From positions 1-21,424 of the forward strand of contig CADBFL010000009.1 of assembly GCA_902793875.1 (NCBI GenBank): a stretch of DNA of 21,424 nucleotides, written 5' to 3'. This document shows positions 1-7,033 of this stretch, piece after piece. The stretch comes from an uncultured Eubacteriales bacterium. GTDB taxonomy: Bacteria > Bacillota > Clostridia > Peptostreptococcales > Anaerovoracaceae. The stretch's first letter is position 1; every line of letters starts with the position of its first letter. A program made the translations under genes and the position numbers. Below the pieces are notes generated by a model that did not search any database, was not told the DNA's origin, and saw nothing but the letters and a program-made list of their open reading frames with translations.

Positions 1-1023
1 GTGAGAAATCATGAAGTGACGAAGCCCCAGATGCTCCTGGACGACAGAGGCGAGCTCAGGGAACCGGGCTGGTCGAGAAGTCTCGTGCAGAAGTACAGAA
101 GGGCCATGATAAAAGCCCCGAAGTTCCGTATCAAGGAGTGGGACTACTATCTCGTGGTGAACAGAGATTTCGCAGCGGCCTTTACCATCTCGGACGACGG
201 ATACATCGGTCTGCAGTCGGTGTCGCTGCTGACGTTCGGCGATGAGCCGCGGGAACACACCGAGACAGTGCTGAACGCCTTTCCGATGGGAAAGCTCAGG
301 CTGCCTGAGGATTCGTCGTTCGGCACGACGAAGTACGAAGACAGGCGGCTTCAGATGAGCTTCGAGGCGAAGTATCAGAAGAGGCATATAAAGTGCCGCT
401 TCGAAAACTTCATGGACGGAAAGACCCTCGAGGCGGATATAGAGCTCGATCAGCCGCCGATGGATTCGATGGTCATCGCGACGCCGTGGCCCGAAAAGCA
501 CGCCTTCTACTATAACCAGAAGATAAACTGCATGAGAGCGTCGGGACATGTAAGCTTCGACGGAAAGAAATACATCTTCGACCCTGCGACGGACTTCGGC
601 ACACTCGACTGGGGCAGGGGGGTATGGACATACGACAACACCTGGTTCTGGGGCTCGGGCAATGCCGATGTGGACGGAAACAGCTTCGGATGGAACATCG
701 GGTACGGCTTCGGAGACACATCCGCGGCCTCGGAGAACATGCTGTTCTGGAACGGCACTGCCCACAAACTGGACGATGTGAGCTTCGGCCTTCCGGAAAG
801 CGGATACATGGACAAATGGACCTTCAGTTCTTCCGACGGAAGGTTCCGGATGGAGTTCGAGCCCGTGCTCGACAGGGCGGCATGCCTCGACTATAAGATC
901 ATAGTTTCCGATCAGCACCAGGTGTTCGGAAAGATGAGCGGCACGGCTGTGCTCGACGACGGGACGGAGATAAAGATCAAAGACGTCATGTGCTTTGCCG
1001 AAAAGGTACACAACAGATACTGA
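1..1023 (+). CDS. DUF2804 family protein
   Basis: I recognise this 340-residue protein as DUF2804, a family of unknown biochemical function; I do not assign a reaction. Family marks seen: the N-terminal pattern with EVTKPQMLLDD followed by LREPGW (residues 5-24), and the conserved aromatic-rich core around DWGRG (203-207) continuing through W209 and the WFWGSG stretch (215-220). There is no signal peptide or membrane segment, so it is probably cytosolic. Length fits the family. The GTG at the first base of the window is taken as the start because the protein already begins at the usual family N-terminus, but its ribosome binding site lies outside the window. It stands alone here; the next gene is on the other strand and converges on it. 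Confidence 0.82.
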   Translation: MRNHEVTKPQMLLDDRGELREPGWSRSLVQKYRRAMIKAPKFRIKEWDYYLVVNRDFAAAFTISDDGYIGLQSVSLLTFGDEPREHTETVLNAFPMGKLRLPEDSSFGTTKYEDRRLQMSFEAKYQKRHIKCRFENFMDGKTLEADIELDQPPMDSMVIATPWPEKHAFYYNQKINCMRASGHVSFDGKKYIFDPATDFGTLDWGRGVWTYDNTWFWGSGNADVDGNSFGWNIGYGFGDTSAASENMLFWNGTAHKLDDVSFGLPESGYMDKWTFSSSDGRFRMEFEPVLDRAACLDYKIIVSDQHQVFGKMSGTAVLDDGTEIKIKDVMCFAEKVHNRY

Positions 1024-1097
1024 CTCTGCCCGCCGGACTCGCGCAAGGCGCGGACATATCGACCGTGCACAGGCTGAACGGAGTTTGAAAAAAATGA

Positions 1098-1128
1098 AAG
1101 AGAGCGGAATCACTTTTTCCGCTCTCTT
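1098..1128 (-). terminator. Rho-independent terminator of the SPFH/RHH operon
   Basis: A perfect 12-bp stem (AAGAGAGCGGAA pairing with TTCCGCTCTCTT) has a 7-nt loop. Read on the minus strand it is followed by TCATTTTTTT, a good U-tract. The stem starts inside the last codons of the ribbon-helix-helix gene and the stop codon TGA lies in the loop. On the plus strand the following sequence has only a short T-run, so it may also stop the DUF2804 transcript, but less strongly. Confidence 0.8.
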
Positions 1129-1292
1129 ACGCTTTTTGTAAGCAGGTACTCTATCTGACCGTTGATCGATCTGAAATCGTCCTCCGCCCACTTTGCTATA
1201 TCGGCCCAGAGTGACTCGGGCAGGCGAAGGACTATCTGCTTGCGCCCGCCGTCCTTTGCCTTTGCCGGGCCGCCTGATCTGTCATTGCCCAT
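1110..1292 (-). CDS. Arc-type ribbon-helix-helix DNA-binding protein
   Basis: A small basic protein of 60 residues. After a Gly/Lys-rich arm it has the ribbon-helix-helix pattern: a strand KQIVLRL (about 19-25), helix one from PESLWADIAKWAE, and helix two with the Arc-family hallmark RSINGQIEYLL (about 41-51). RHH proteins bind DNA as dimers, inserting the paired strands into the major groove. I chose ATG at 1292 because GGAG (1300-1303 on plus) lies 7 nt before it; an upstream in-frame GTG at 1310 would add six residues. It starts 24 bp after the SPFH stop codon, so the two are cotranscribed. Its likely role, by inference, is control of this operon through the repeats at 2429-2467. Confidence 0.78.
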   Translation of the reverse strand: MGNDRSGGPAKAKDGGRKQIVLRLPESLWADIAKWAEDDFRSINGQIEYLLTKSVRERKK

Positions 1293-1299
1293 GCCGTTT

Positions 1300-1303
1300 C
1301 TCC
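1300..1303 (-). promoter_or_regulatory. Ribosome binding site deciding the RHH start
   Basis: GGAG on the minus strand, 7 nt upstream of ATG 1292. The alternative GTG at 1310 has no comparable purine run at a useful distance, which favours the shorter protein. Confidence 0.6.
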
Positions 1304-1316
1304 GTTTCACTCAGGC

Positions 1317-2402
1317 TCAGTATATCGTGCCGCTGTTCACTACCGGCTGGGCATCCTTGTTGCCGCAGAGCACTACGAGCAGGTTGGATACCATCTGGGC
1401 CTTGCGCTCTTCGTCGAGATCGACGATCCCGTCGTCCGCGAGCTTGTCGACAGCCATTTTGACCATGCTGACCGCACCGTCCACGATCTTGGCCCTGGCC
1501 GCGATGATGGCCGATGCCTGCTGTCTCTGAAGCATCGCCGCCGCTATCTCTTCGGCGTACGCGATGTGGGTGATCCTGACCTCCTCTATCACGAGACCCG
1601 CGAAAGCGACCTTGTCGGCCAGTTCGACCTGCATCTTTTCGGCGATCTCCTGCGAGCTTCCGCGCAGCGTCTGCTCGGCCTTGCCGGAGGTGTCCTCCTC
1701 GAGCCCGTCATCGAAGACATCGTACGGATAGAGCCTCGCCATGTTTCTGATGGTCGAATCAGTCTGGATCGAGAGGAATTCAGTGTAATTCTCTACGTTG
1801 AACACCGCCTTGGTCGGGTTCTCGACATGCCACAGGACCACCGCCCCGATGATGATAGGATTGCCGAGAGCGTCGTTTACCTTCTGCGTGCCGTTGTCGA
1901 GAGTGGATCTTTTCAGAGAGATCGTCTTCTTGACTCTGCCTGCGCCGGTCTTTGAATTCTTGCGCGAGCCTGCATCGGCTGAGCTTTCGCCTGCTGCAGC
2001 CACAGCGGACTGCGCATCGTAGGCGGGGTTGTTGTACCTTGCGAACGGATTCACATAGAAAAAGCCCGGCTTCATGATCGTGCCGTAGTATTTGCCGAAG
2101 AGTGTGAGCACGAGAGCCTCGTTGGGACGCACGCTCCTGAGTCCTCCGAAGAGGAACGGAAGAACGATGCACAGAAGCATCGCGAGCATGATCCTTATGC
2201 CGCCGCCGCGCCACGCTGTCGCGCCGCTTACGAAGAGCACCGGCACCGCCAGGCACAGCACGATCAGGATGATCAGCACGAGCATTCCGCTCGGCGGATT
2301 GATGATCTTCTGCTCTGCGGGCGCGCTCCAGGCGGCGTCCTGCGCAGGTACAGCGCCCTTTGAAGTATCGGGAGTATCGAATTCAACGTTTCTGTCTGCC
2401 AT
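1317..2402 (-). CDS. SPFH/band-7 domain membrane protein
   Basis: This 361-residue protein has a hydrophilic start, two membrane segments (about 39-60 and 71-87) and an SPFH (stomatin/prohibitin/flotillin/HflK-C) domain from about 88 to 300. The domain includes GTIMKPGFFYVNPF, DALGNPIIIGAVVLWHVENP, TIRNMARLYPYDVFDD and the distal EEVRITHIAYAEEIAAAMLQRQQA helix. Family members form membrane-associated oligomers that scaffold or chaperone membrane proteins; the client here is unknown. Odd feature: an Ala/Ser/Lys-rich insertion of about 35 residues (about 123-157) after VNPF, where relatives pass straight into the KKxISL strand. The start ATG at 2402 has a strong AAGGAGGT 7 nt upstream. It is the first gene of an operon with the RHH regulator and is divergent from the two-component operon. 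Confidence 0.9.
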   Translation of the reverse strand: MADRNVEFDTPDTSKGAVPAQDAAWSAPAEQKIINPPSGMLVLIILIVLCLAVPVLFVSGATAWRGGGIRIMLAMLLCIVLPFLFGGLRSVRPNEALVLTLFGKYYGTIMKPGFFYVNPFARYNNPAYDAQSAVAAAGESSADAGSRKNSKTGAGRVKKTISLKRSTLDNGTQKVNDALGNPIIIGAVVLWHVENPTKAVFNVENYTEFLSIQTDSTIRNMARLYPYDVFDDGLEEDTSGKAEQTLRGSSQEIAEKMQVELADKVAFAGLVIEEVRITHIAYAEEIAAAMLQRQQASAIIAARAKIVDGAVSMVKMAVDKLADDGIVDLDEERKAQMVSNLLVVLCGNKDAQPVVNSGTIY

Positions 2403-2428
2403 GTCTCTTACCTCCTTAAGGATGATGG

Positions 2429-2467
2429 TGATATCAAAATGATATCATTTATATATCATATATATCA
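2429..2467. promoter_or_regulatory. Iterated ATATCA operator-like repeats
   Basis: The hexamer ATATCA occurs at 2431-2436, 2442-2447, 2453-2458 and 2462-2467, at spacings of 11, 11 and 9 bp. The two copies nearest the gene are each part of the 8-bp palindrome TGATATCA (2429-2436 and 2440-2447). They cover the minus-strand -10 region, the expected transcription start and the leader of the SPFH/RHH operon. Spacing close to one helical turn is typical of operators bound side by side by RHH dimers. Binding by the RHH protein encoded in the operon is an inference. Confidence 0.6.
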
Positions 2468-2488
2468 CTCCGGCCTCTGCGGTGTCAA
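2459..2488 (-). promoter_or_regulatory. Promoter of the SPFH/RHH operon
   Basis: On the minus strand a consensus -35 TTGACA (plus 2483-2488) is followed by an 18-nt spacer and TATATA (plus 2459-2464). The -10 overlaps the outermost ATATCA repeats, so a protein on them would block the promoter. Confidence 0.7.
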
Positions 2489-2525
2489 GTCCCGGGGGCG
2501 CACGAAAGAAAAAGGGCCCGATTCC

Positions 2526-2555
2526 TTGAAAAACCGCATGTTTATACTATATAGT
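2526..2555 (+). promoter_or_regulatory. Likely promoter of the five-gene sensing/export operon
   Basis: TTGAAA (2526-2531) and TATAGT (2550-2555) are separated by 18 nt. Just downstream, near the expected start of transcription, TATATAAC occurs twice (2563-2570 and 2574-2581), 11 bp apart on one helix face. This could be a binding site for the operon's own response regulator. Confidence 0.5.
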
Positions 2556-2601
2556 TAACATATATATAACCTTTATATAACATCGCAAGGAAAACAGAGA
2601 T

Positions 2602-3396
2602 ATGATCAGAGTACTGGTAGTGGATGATGAACAGGTCATAAGAGAAGGCGCCGCGAGAGTCATTGCGGAGTGCGTGCCGGATGCAGAGATCACGGCGTGC
2701 GCCACTCCGTCCGAAGCTCTTCAAAAACTTGAAGAAAAAGACTTCGACGTGGCCTTTCTGGACATAGAGATGCCGGGCATGAACGGGATCGAGCTCGCAA
2801 AAAGGATCAGGGATGCCTCGCCTGACACCAATATAATATTCTCGACAGCGTACCCGGAATATGCCGGGGATGCTTTCGGGCTGCATGCCAGCGGATACAT
2901 TACCAAGCCGCTGACCAGAGACAAGGTCATGGCGGAGATAAGCGATCTCAGACATCCTGTCGAAAAAAAGGACAGAGGCCTGCGCGTCAGGGCGTTCGGC
3001 AATTTCGAGGTGTTCTATGACGGCAAGCCGCTTCACTTCAGATATACCAAGACAAAGGAGCTTCTCGCCTATCTTATCGACCGCAACTGCGCGGTGGTGG
3101 ATATAGGAGAGATCAGAGCCATCCTCTGGGATGACGATGAGGACCGCACGAGCTACATCAAGCAGATAAGAAAGGATCTCTCGGACACCCTGAAGAGCAT
3201 AGGATACGGGGATGCCATCGTCATCATTCGCGGAGGCATAGGAGTCGTTCCCGGAAAGATCAGCTGCGACTACTTCGACTACCTCGCGGGAGATTCCGAA
3301 GGGGAAGCCGCATATCACGGCGAATACATGCAGCAGTACAGCTGGTCGGAGATGACGCACGGCAGTCTGGAGTCAAGAGAGCACAATGATCGATGA
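2602..3396 (+). CDS. Response regulator with SARP-like winged-helix output
   Basis: This 264-residue cytosolic regulator has a receiver domain (about 1-118): acidic pair D8/D9, phospho-acceptor D54 in FLDIEMPG, T82 and K102 in YITKPL. The C-terminal half (about 127-230) has the RVRAFGNFEVFYDGKPL strand and the helix TKTKELLAYLIDR, as in OmpR/SARP-type (BTAD-associated) winged helices. It then ends in the EYMQQYSWSEMT tail I associate with Clostridia 'SAPR-type' regulators. Such regulators are activated by phosphorylation from their kinase and bind DNA direct repeats. The start ATG 2602 has AAGGA about 10 nt upstream. Its last 11 bp overlap the kinase gene, so the two are translationally coupled. 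It probably controls this operon, possibly through the 11-bp-spaced repeats at 2563-2581. Confidence 0.85.
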   Translation: MIRVLVVDDEQVIREGAARVIAECVPDAEITACATPSEALQKLEEKDFDVAFLDIEMPGMNGIELAKRIRDASPDTNIIFSTAYPEYAGDAFGLHASGYITKPLTRDKVMAEISDLRHPVEKKDRGLRVRAFGNFEVFYDGKPLHFRYTKTKELLAYLIDRNCAVVDIGEIRAILWDDDEDRTSYIKQIRKDLSDTLKSIGYGDAIVIIRGGIGVVPGKISCDYFDYLAGDSEGEAAYHGEYMQQYSWSEMTHGSLESREHNDR

Positions 3397-4693
3397 AACG
3401 GTAGTACGCGCGGTAAATATCGCACTGCAGACATTCGGCATCATTGTGGCGCTCGCAATGATGTCGAGTTTTAGCAGGGAGCTTCTGCGCAGGCGCTCGC
3501 AGAGGCTGCTCCTTTCGAAGATCGTGACGGCGACGGCCTGCATGATCTGCTTTGTCATATATAATCTGCGCGGAACAGGACCTGAAGATCCACTCAACAT
3601 GGTCCTTCTTTCGCTCTCGCAGGTGGGTCTTTATGTCGTTTCGTACCTTTACATAGAATACCTGAGGGCGCAGATAGAGGAGATCGATGCCGGCAGGAGC
3701 GTTCCGGCGGCGGTGCAGATCATCGCGCTGGTTTTATGCGTCGCGGGATCGACGCTCCGCGTGGTCTCGACGGTCAGCGGGGGATTCGGGAAAAACAGCG
3801 GATCCGCGTTCGGCTGGGGTGCCGCGTTTGAGCTCGGACATGCCGGCGGAGTCATACTCATGGGCATCACCATCATCATCCTGTGCACCTACTACAGGAC
3901 CCTCGGAGTGAGACACACGCTCATACTGTCTTCGATGCCGGTGCTGATACTGCTTGCGGCATACATGGAACCGCTCGCGGGAGGCATAGACCTTTATTAC
4001 CCGTTTGTGATCATAGAGTTCTGCATCGTATATACCCAGCACCATCTGGATATCGCGCGTCAGACGGAAAAGGACAGGATGGACGAGACAAAGGCAAGGC
4101 TCGCTCTGGCGACCGGCAGGATCAAGCCCCATTATCTTTACAACGTGCTGACGACCATATATTATCTCTGCGAGACAGACCCTCAGAAAGCCCAGAGAGC
4201 GATAGGCACCTTCTCCGAATATCTCAGGGGCACTCTTGAGACCATGGAAAAGCAGGAGCTGGTAAATTTCTCGTGGGAGCTTGCCGAGATCAGGCACTAC
4301 CTCGAACTCGAAAAACTTCGCTTCGGCAGCAGGCTCAGCGTAGAATACGATATAGAGGCCGAGGATTTCTCCGTCCCGCCGCTTTCGATCCAGCCGCTCG
4401 TAGAGAACGCCGTCAAGCACGGCATAGCGCCGAAAGAGGAGGGCGGCACGGTCAGGATACTGTCGAGATGGCTCTCCGACGGAGGCGCCCAGATCCGCAT
4501 CATCGATGACGGCATCGGCTTTGATGTGGCGGAGCTCAGAAACATGGACGTGACTCACGAAGGCCTGGCCAACGTGCGCGAGAGGCTGCGTCTCGAGGTG
4601 GGCGGAGACCTGACGATCACCAGCTCTCCGGGCAAGACGACGACCGTCATCGTCACGATAAGACCTTCGGCGGCGGACAACGGAAACAGATAA
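3386..4693 (+). CDS. LytS-type membrane sensor histidine kinase
   Basis: This 435-residue kinase has about six hydrophobic segments in residues 1-217. These are followed by a His_kinase (PF06580) domain with the phospho-accepting H249 in IKPHYLYN, matching the usual QPHFLYN motif. The ATP-binding module follows, with the N box IQPLVENAVKHG (N341), DDGIGFD (374-380) and the GLANVRERL lid (393-401). It would autophosphorylate and pass phosphate to D54 of the upstream regulator. There is no large extracytoplasmic sensor domain, so the signal is probably read within or close to the membrane. Kinases of this class usually pair with LytTR regulators; pairing with an SARP-like regulator is a known Clostridia variant. 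It overlaps the preceding gene by 11 bp and is 36 bp from the exporter. Confidence 0.87.
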   Translation: MIDETVVRAVNIALQTFGIIVALAMMSSFSRELLRRRSQRLLLSKIVTATACMICFVIYNLRGTGPEDPLNMVLLSLSQVGLYVVSYLYIEYLRAQIEEIDAGRSVPAAVQIIALVLCVAGSTLRVVSTVSGGFGKNSGSAFGWGAAFELGHAGGVILMGITIIILCTYYRTLGVRHTLILSSMPVLILLAAYMEPLAGGIDLYYPFVIIEFCIVYTQHHLDIARQTEKDRMDETKARLALATGRIKPHYLYNVLTTIYYLCETDPQKAQRAIGTFSEYLRGTLETMEKQELVNFSWELAEIRHYLELEKLRFGSRLSVEYDIEAEDFSVPPLSIQPLVENAVKHGIAPKEEGGTVRILSRWLSDGGAQIRIIDDGIGFDVAELRNMDVTHEGLANVRERLRLEVGGDLTITSSPGKTTTVIVTIRPSAADNGNR

Positions 4694-4729
4694 CAGACGC
4701 AGATAACATAAAACAGACATAAGCAGCAG

Positions 4730-5605
4730 ATGCCGGAAATAATAACTGACGCATTACTGGATACGATAAAGGATACGGTAACTCTGATACCCTTCCTTTT
4801 TATCACTTACCTGGCGATGGAATGGCTCGAACGCAGGACGGAAGAGCAGTCTGTCGCCCTGCTTTCGCGTGTGGGAAGATTCAGCCACGTGCTCGGGGCG
4901 GCAATAGGCCTGATCCCGCAGTGCGGATTCTCGGCGGCGGCCGCGGGTCTCTACTCAGGGGGCGTCATCACGGCCGGGACACTGATCGCGGTCTTTCTGT
5001 CGACCTCCGATGAGATGGTCCCGATATTCCTGTCATCGTCCGTCGGGGCCGGGACTATCGCAAAGATACTCCTCGCCAAATTCGTGATCGCCCTTGCGAG
5101 CGGAATACTGGTCGACGCGCTGGCGGGGACTCTCGGCAGGAGGCTCCGCGCGGACAAACACATACACGATCTGTGCGAGAGGGACCGCTGCGGCTGCGAG
5201 GATGAAGAGGGCGGCATATTCCGTTCGGCGCTCGTACACACGCTGAAGATCACCGGATTCATTTTCATCATCTCGCTGATATTGAGCCTGGCGATAGGCT
5301 TTATCGGAAGAGATAACCTGGCTTCGCTCATGACGGGCGCGCCGTTTGCCGGCACGGTCGTGACCGCCCTGATCGGTCTCATCCCTAACTGCGCGGCGTC
5401 GGTCGCCGTCACGCAGATGTATCTCGAAGGGCTTCTGACAGCGGGGCAGCTGATGGCGGGCCTCCTGACCGGAGCGGGGGTAGGACTGCTCGTCCTGTTC
5501 AGGAGCAACGCCCATCACAGGGAGAACCTAGCGATACTCGCGGCGCTCTTCGCGCTCGGAGTCATCTGGGGCAGCCTGATCGATGTTGCCGGCATCACAT
5601 TCTGA
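4730..5605 (+). CDS. ArsP_2 / putative manganese transporter family exporter
   Basis: This 291-residue membrane protein matches the PF11449 family, annotated as a putative heavy-metal exporter, 'arsenic efflux protein' or 'putative manganese transporter'. Two homologous halves carry the same signature: IGLIPQCGFS (59-68) followed by LSTSDEMVP, and IGLIPNCAAS (215-224) followed by LLTGAGVGLLVLF. The half-repeats are joined by a cytosolic-looking loop with possible metal ligands H144, H146, C149, C154, C156 and an acidic run. Substrate is unproven; Mn(II) or another soft or transition metal are candidates. ATG 4730 is the start that gives the family N-terminus, although its ribosome binding site is weak. 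No yybP-ykoY-like leader is seen in the 36-bp gap. Lying in the kinase operon, it is a likely output of that signalling system. Confidence 0.85.
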   Translation: MPEIITDALLDTIKDTVTLIPFLFITYLAMEWLERRTEEQSVALLSRVGRFSHVLGAAIGLIPQCGFSAAAAGLYSGGVITAGTLIAVFLSTSDEMVPIFLSSSVGAGTIAKILLAKFVIALASGILVDALAGTLGRRLRADKHIHDLCERDRCGCEDEEGGIFRSALVHTLKITGFIFIISLILSLAIGFIGRDNLASLMTGAPFAGTVVTALIGLIPNCAASVAVTQMYLEGLLTAGQLMAGLLTGAGVGLLVLFRSNAHHRENLAILAALFALGVIWGSLIDVAGITF

Positions 5606-5616
5606 CAGGTGGCATT

Positions 5617-6090
5617 ATGCTCGAAAACAATTATCTGATCATAAATAAAAAAGCCCGCGCGTTCAGCGAAATAAAGATAGCCGGCAGGACCGCGGTCTTT
5701 CTGGATGACGACGGCAGGCCGGTAGACTACGGCGTCCTCCCTCTCGGAGATTCCTTATACGCTATGATGAGCTGCGACCGCGTCAGGCTTCTGATGATGG
5801 TGACGGACAGGCAGGGAGCGCATGACGTGATAGGAGTCTTCTGGAAGGACGGAGCGGACTATGAGAAGGAGTGCCCGATGCTCGGAAGCGTTGCCGGCAT
5901 GAAGATTTACAGGCAGGATCTCAGGATCGGTAGCTACGCCCGGTCCATAGCCGAAAAACTCGACGAGGGCGTCAGGATAAGGGTCGCCGACGCGGTCGAC
6001 GGATCGGACATGACCGGATGCCCCGAGTGCGGCATGATGAATCCCCGGGGAACTCCGTATTGCCTCGAATGCGGATGTGAGTTAGAATAA
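5617..6090 (+). CDS. Small zinc-ribbon protein of unknown function
   Basis: I do not recognise the family of this 157-residue protein. Residues 1-130 form a soluble, mixed alpha/beta region with alternating strands (LIINKKARAFSEIKIAGRTAVFL and LYAMMSCDRVRLLMMV). The C-terminus is a clear zinc ribbon, CPEC (135-138) then CLEC (149-152) with ten residues between, plus C154. There is no signal peptide or membrane segment. The N-terminal layout, a beta-rich domain ending in a zinc ribbon, suggests a cytosolic adaptor or metal-buffering protein, but this is inference. AGGTGG lies 4 nt before ATG 5617, and the gene follows the exporter by 11 bp, so cotranscription is nearly certain. Confidence 0.72.
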   Translation: MLENNYLIINKKARAFSEIKIAGRTAVFLDDDGRPVDYGVLPLGDSLYAMMSCDRVRLLMMVTDRQGAHDVIGVFWKDGADYEKECPMLGSVAGMKIYRQDLRIGSYARSIAEKLDEGVRIRVADAVDGSDMTGCPECGMMNPRGTPYCLECGCELE

Positions 6091-6132
6091 GCGAGTTAGA
6101 AACAGAAAAATACCAGCAGAAAGAGATCGGAC

Positions 6133-6912
6133 ATGGCAGAGAAAGAGAACAAAACCAGAAAGAAAACTGAAGAAATCAAAGACGAAGCTAAGGCGGCAAA
6201 GGAGGAAGCCGCTGTCGAAACCAGGACGTCGAAGAAAGAAGCCGCTGACGAAGTGAAGGCGTCGAAGAAAGAAGCCGGAGAAGCAGCGAAGACTGAAGAA
6301 AAAGAGATGCGCACTTCAACGGAGAACAACAGGCGCAAAAAGGCCGAGCGCAGGGAAGCCAAGGCTGCCCGCAAGGAAGCCAACATGGTCGAGGAGAAAA
6401 AAAGAAGACCTAACAACGCCGTGATCGCCGTCATGATCTTCGGCGTGCTGATCGGGATGTTCGCGTTCATCTGGGGCTACAACTACTTCCAGAAGGCGGA
6501 ATCCATCGAGAAGTACATGGAAGAAAACGGAATGAGCGAGGTATACAGCCGCTTCTCGATCGACGAATACACGACCGCGGCAGTGAAGGCAGAGGGCAAT
6601 ACCATAAAGATCGTGGTGAAGGTCGCCGATGATGCTCCGAAGGATGTCGTCAGCAAATACAAGGGCAAAGAGGGCGAAAAGAGCCTCAAGGACATCGGCG
6701 CGTACTACCTGACAGCCTTCAAGCCTGAGGTAAGAGGCTTCAGCGGAGAGGCCAGGGTGCTGGCGAAACAGGGCGACAAAAAGCTCAAATACGTGAAGAT
6801 GACTTACCGCGAAGCGAAAAAATATGTAAAGGACGCCGAGAAAAAGGCCGGTGAAGAGACTGAACACGAACATGAACATGAAACTGATGAAACGGGCGAG
6901 ACTTCAGAATAA
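6133..6912 (+). CDS. Lys/Glu/Ala-rich single-pass membrane protein with His/Glu tail
   Basis: The protein has 259 residues in three parts. Residues 1-94 are a very highly charged Lys/Glu/Ala arm with imperfect repeats (TSKKEAADE and ASKKEAGEA, about 32-51), likely helical and cytoplasmic by the positive-inside rule. Residues 95-117 form one membrane helix (VIAVMIFGVLIGMFAFIWGY). The outside part (about 120-235) begins SIEKYMEENGM and vaguely resembles the DUF4854 fold; that link is weak. The tail (240-259) is acidic with three His alternating with Glu (EHEHEHE), a plausible metal-binding run. It is the last gene of the operon, 42 bp after the zinc-ribbon gene, and is followed by a strong terminator. 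Function is unknown; a link to metal sensing or export is inferred from context. Confidence 0.7.
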   Translation: MAEKENKTRKKTEEIKDEAKAAKEEAAVETRTSKKEAADEVKASKKEAGEAAKTEEKEMRTSTENNRRKKAERREAKAARKEANMVEEKKRRPNNAVIAVMIFGVLIGMFAFIWGYNYFQKAESIEKYMEENGMSEVYSRFSIDEYTTAAVKAEGNTIKIVVKVADDAPKDVVSKYKGKEGEKSLKDIGAYYLTAFKPEVRGFSGEARVLAKQGDKKLKYVKMTYREAKKYVKDAEKKAGEETEHEHEHETDETGETSE

Positions 6913-6948
6913 CTGACGCCGGCTTCGCCCCCCCGGAAACGGATAATC

Positions 6949-6998
6949 AAAAACGGATGCAAGAAATCGAAAACTGCGATTCTGTGCATCCGTTTTTT
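6949..6998. terminator. Bidirectional rho-independent terminator
   Basis: AAAAACGGATGCA (6949-6961) pairs with TGCATCCGTTTTT (6985-6997). An inner AATCG/CGATT stem extends the hairpin. A-tract and T-tract flank it, so it can end both the plus operon stopping at 6912 and the convergent minus gene ending at 7034. Confidence 0.85.
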
Positions 6999-7033
6999 CT
7001 GCAGAAGAGCGCCCGCCGGCCGCGCCTGCGGAA

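Noticed and set aside
4694..4729. Metal riboswitch before the exporter
   Set aside because: The gap is only 36 bp and holds no structured leader.
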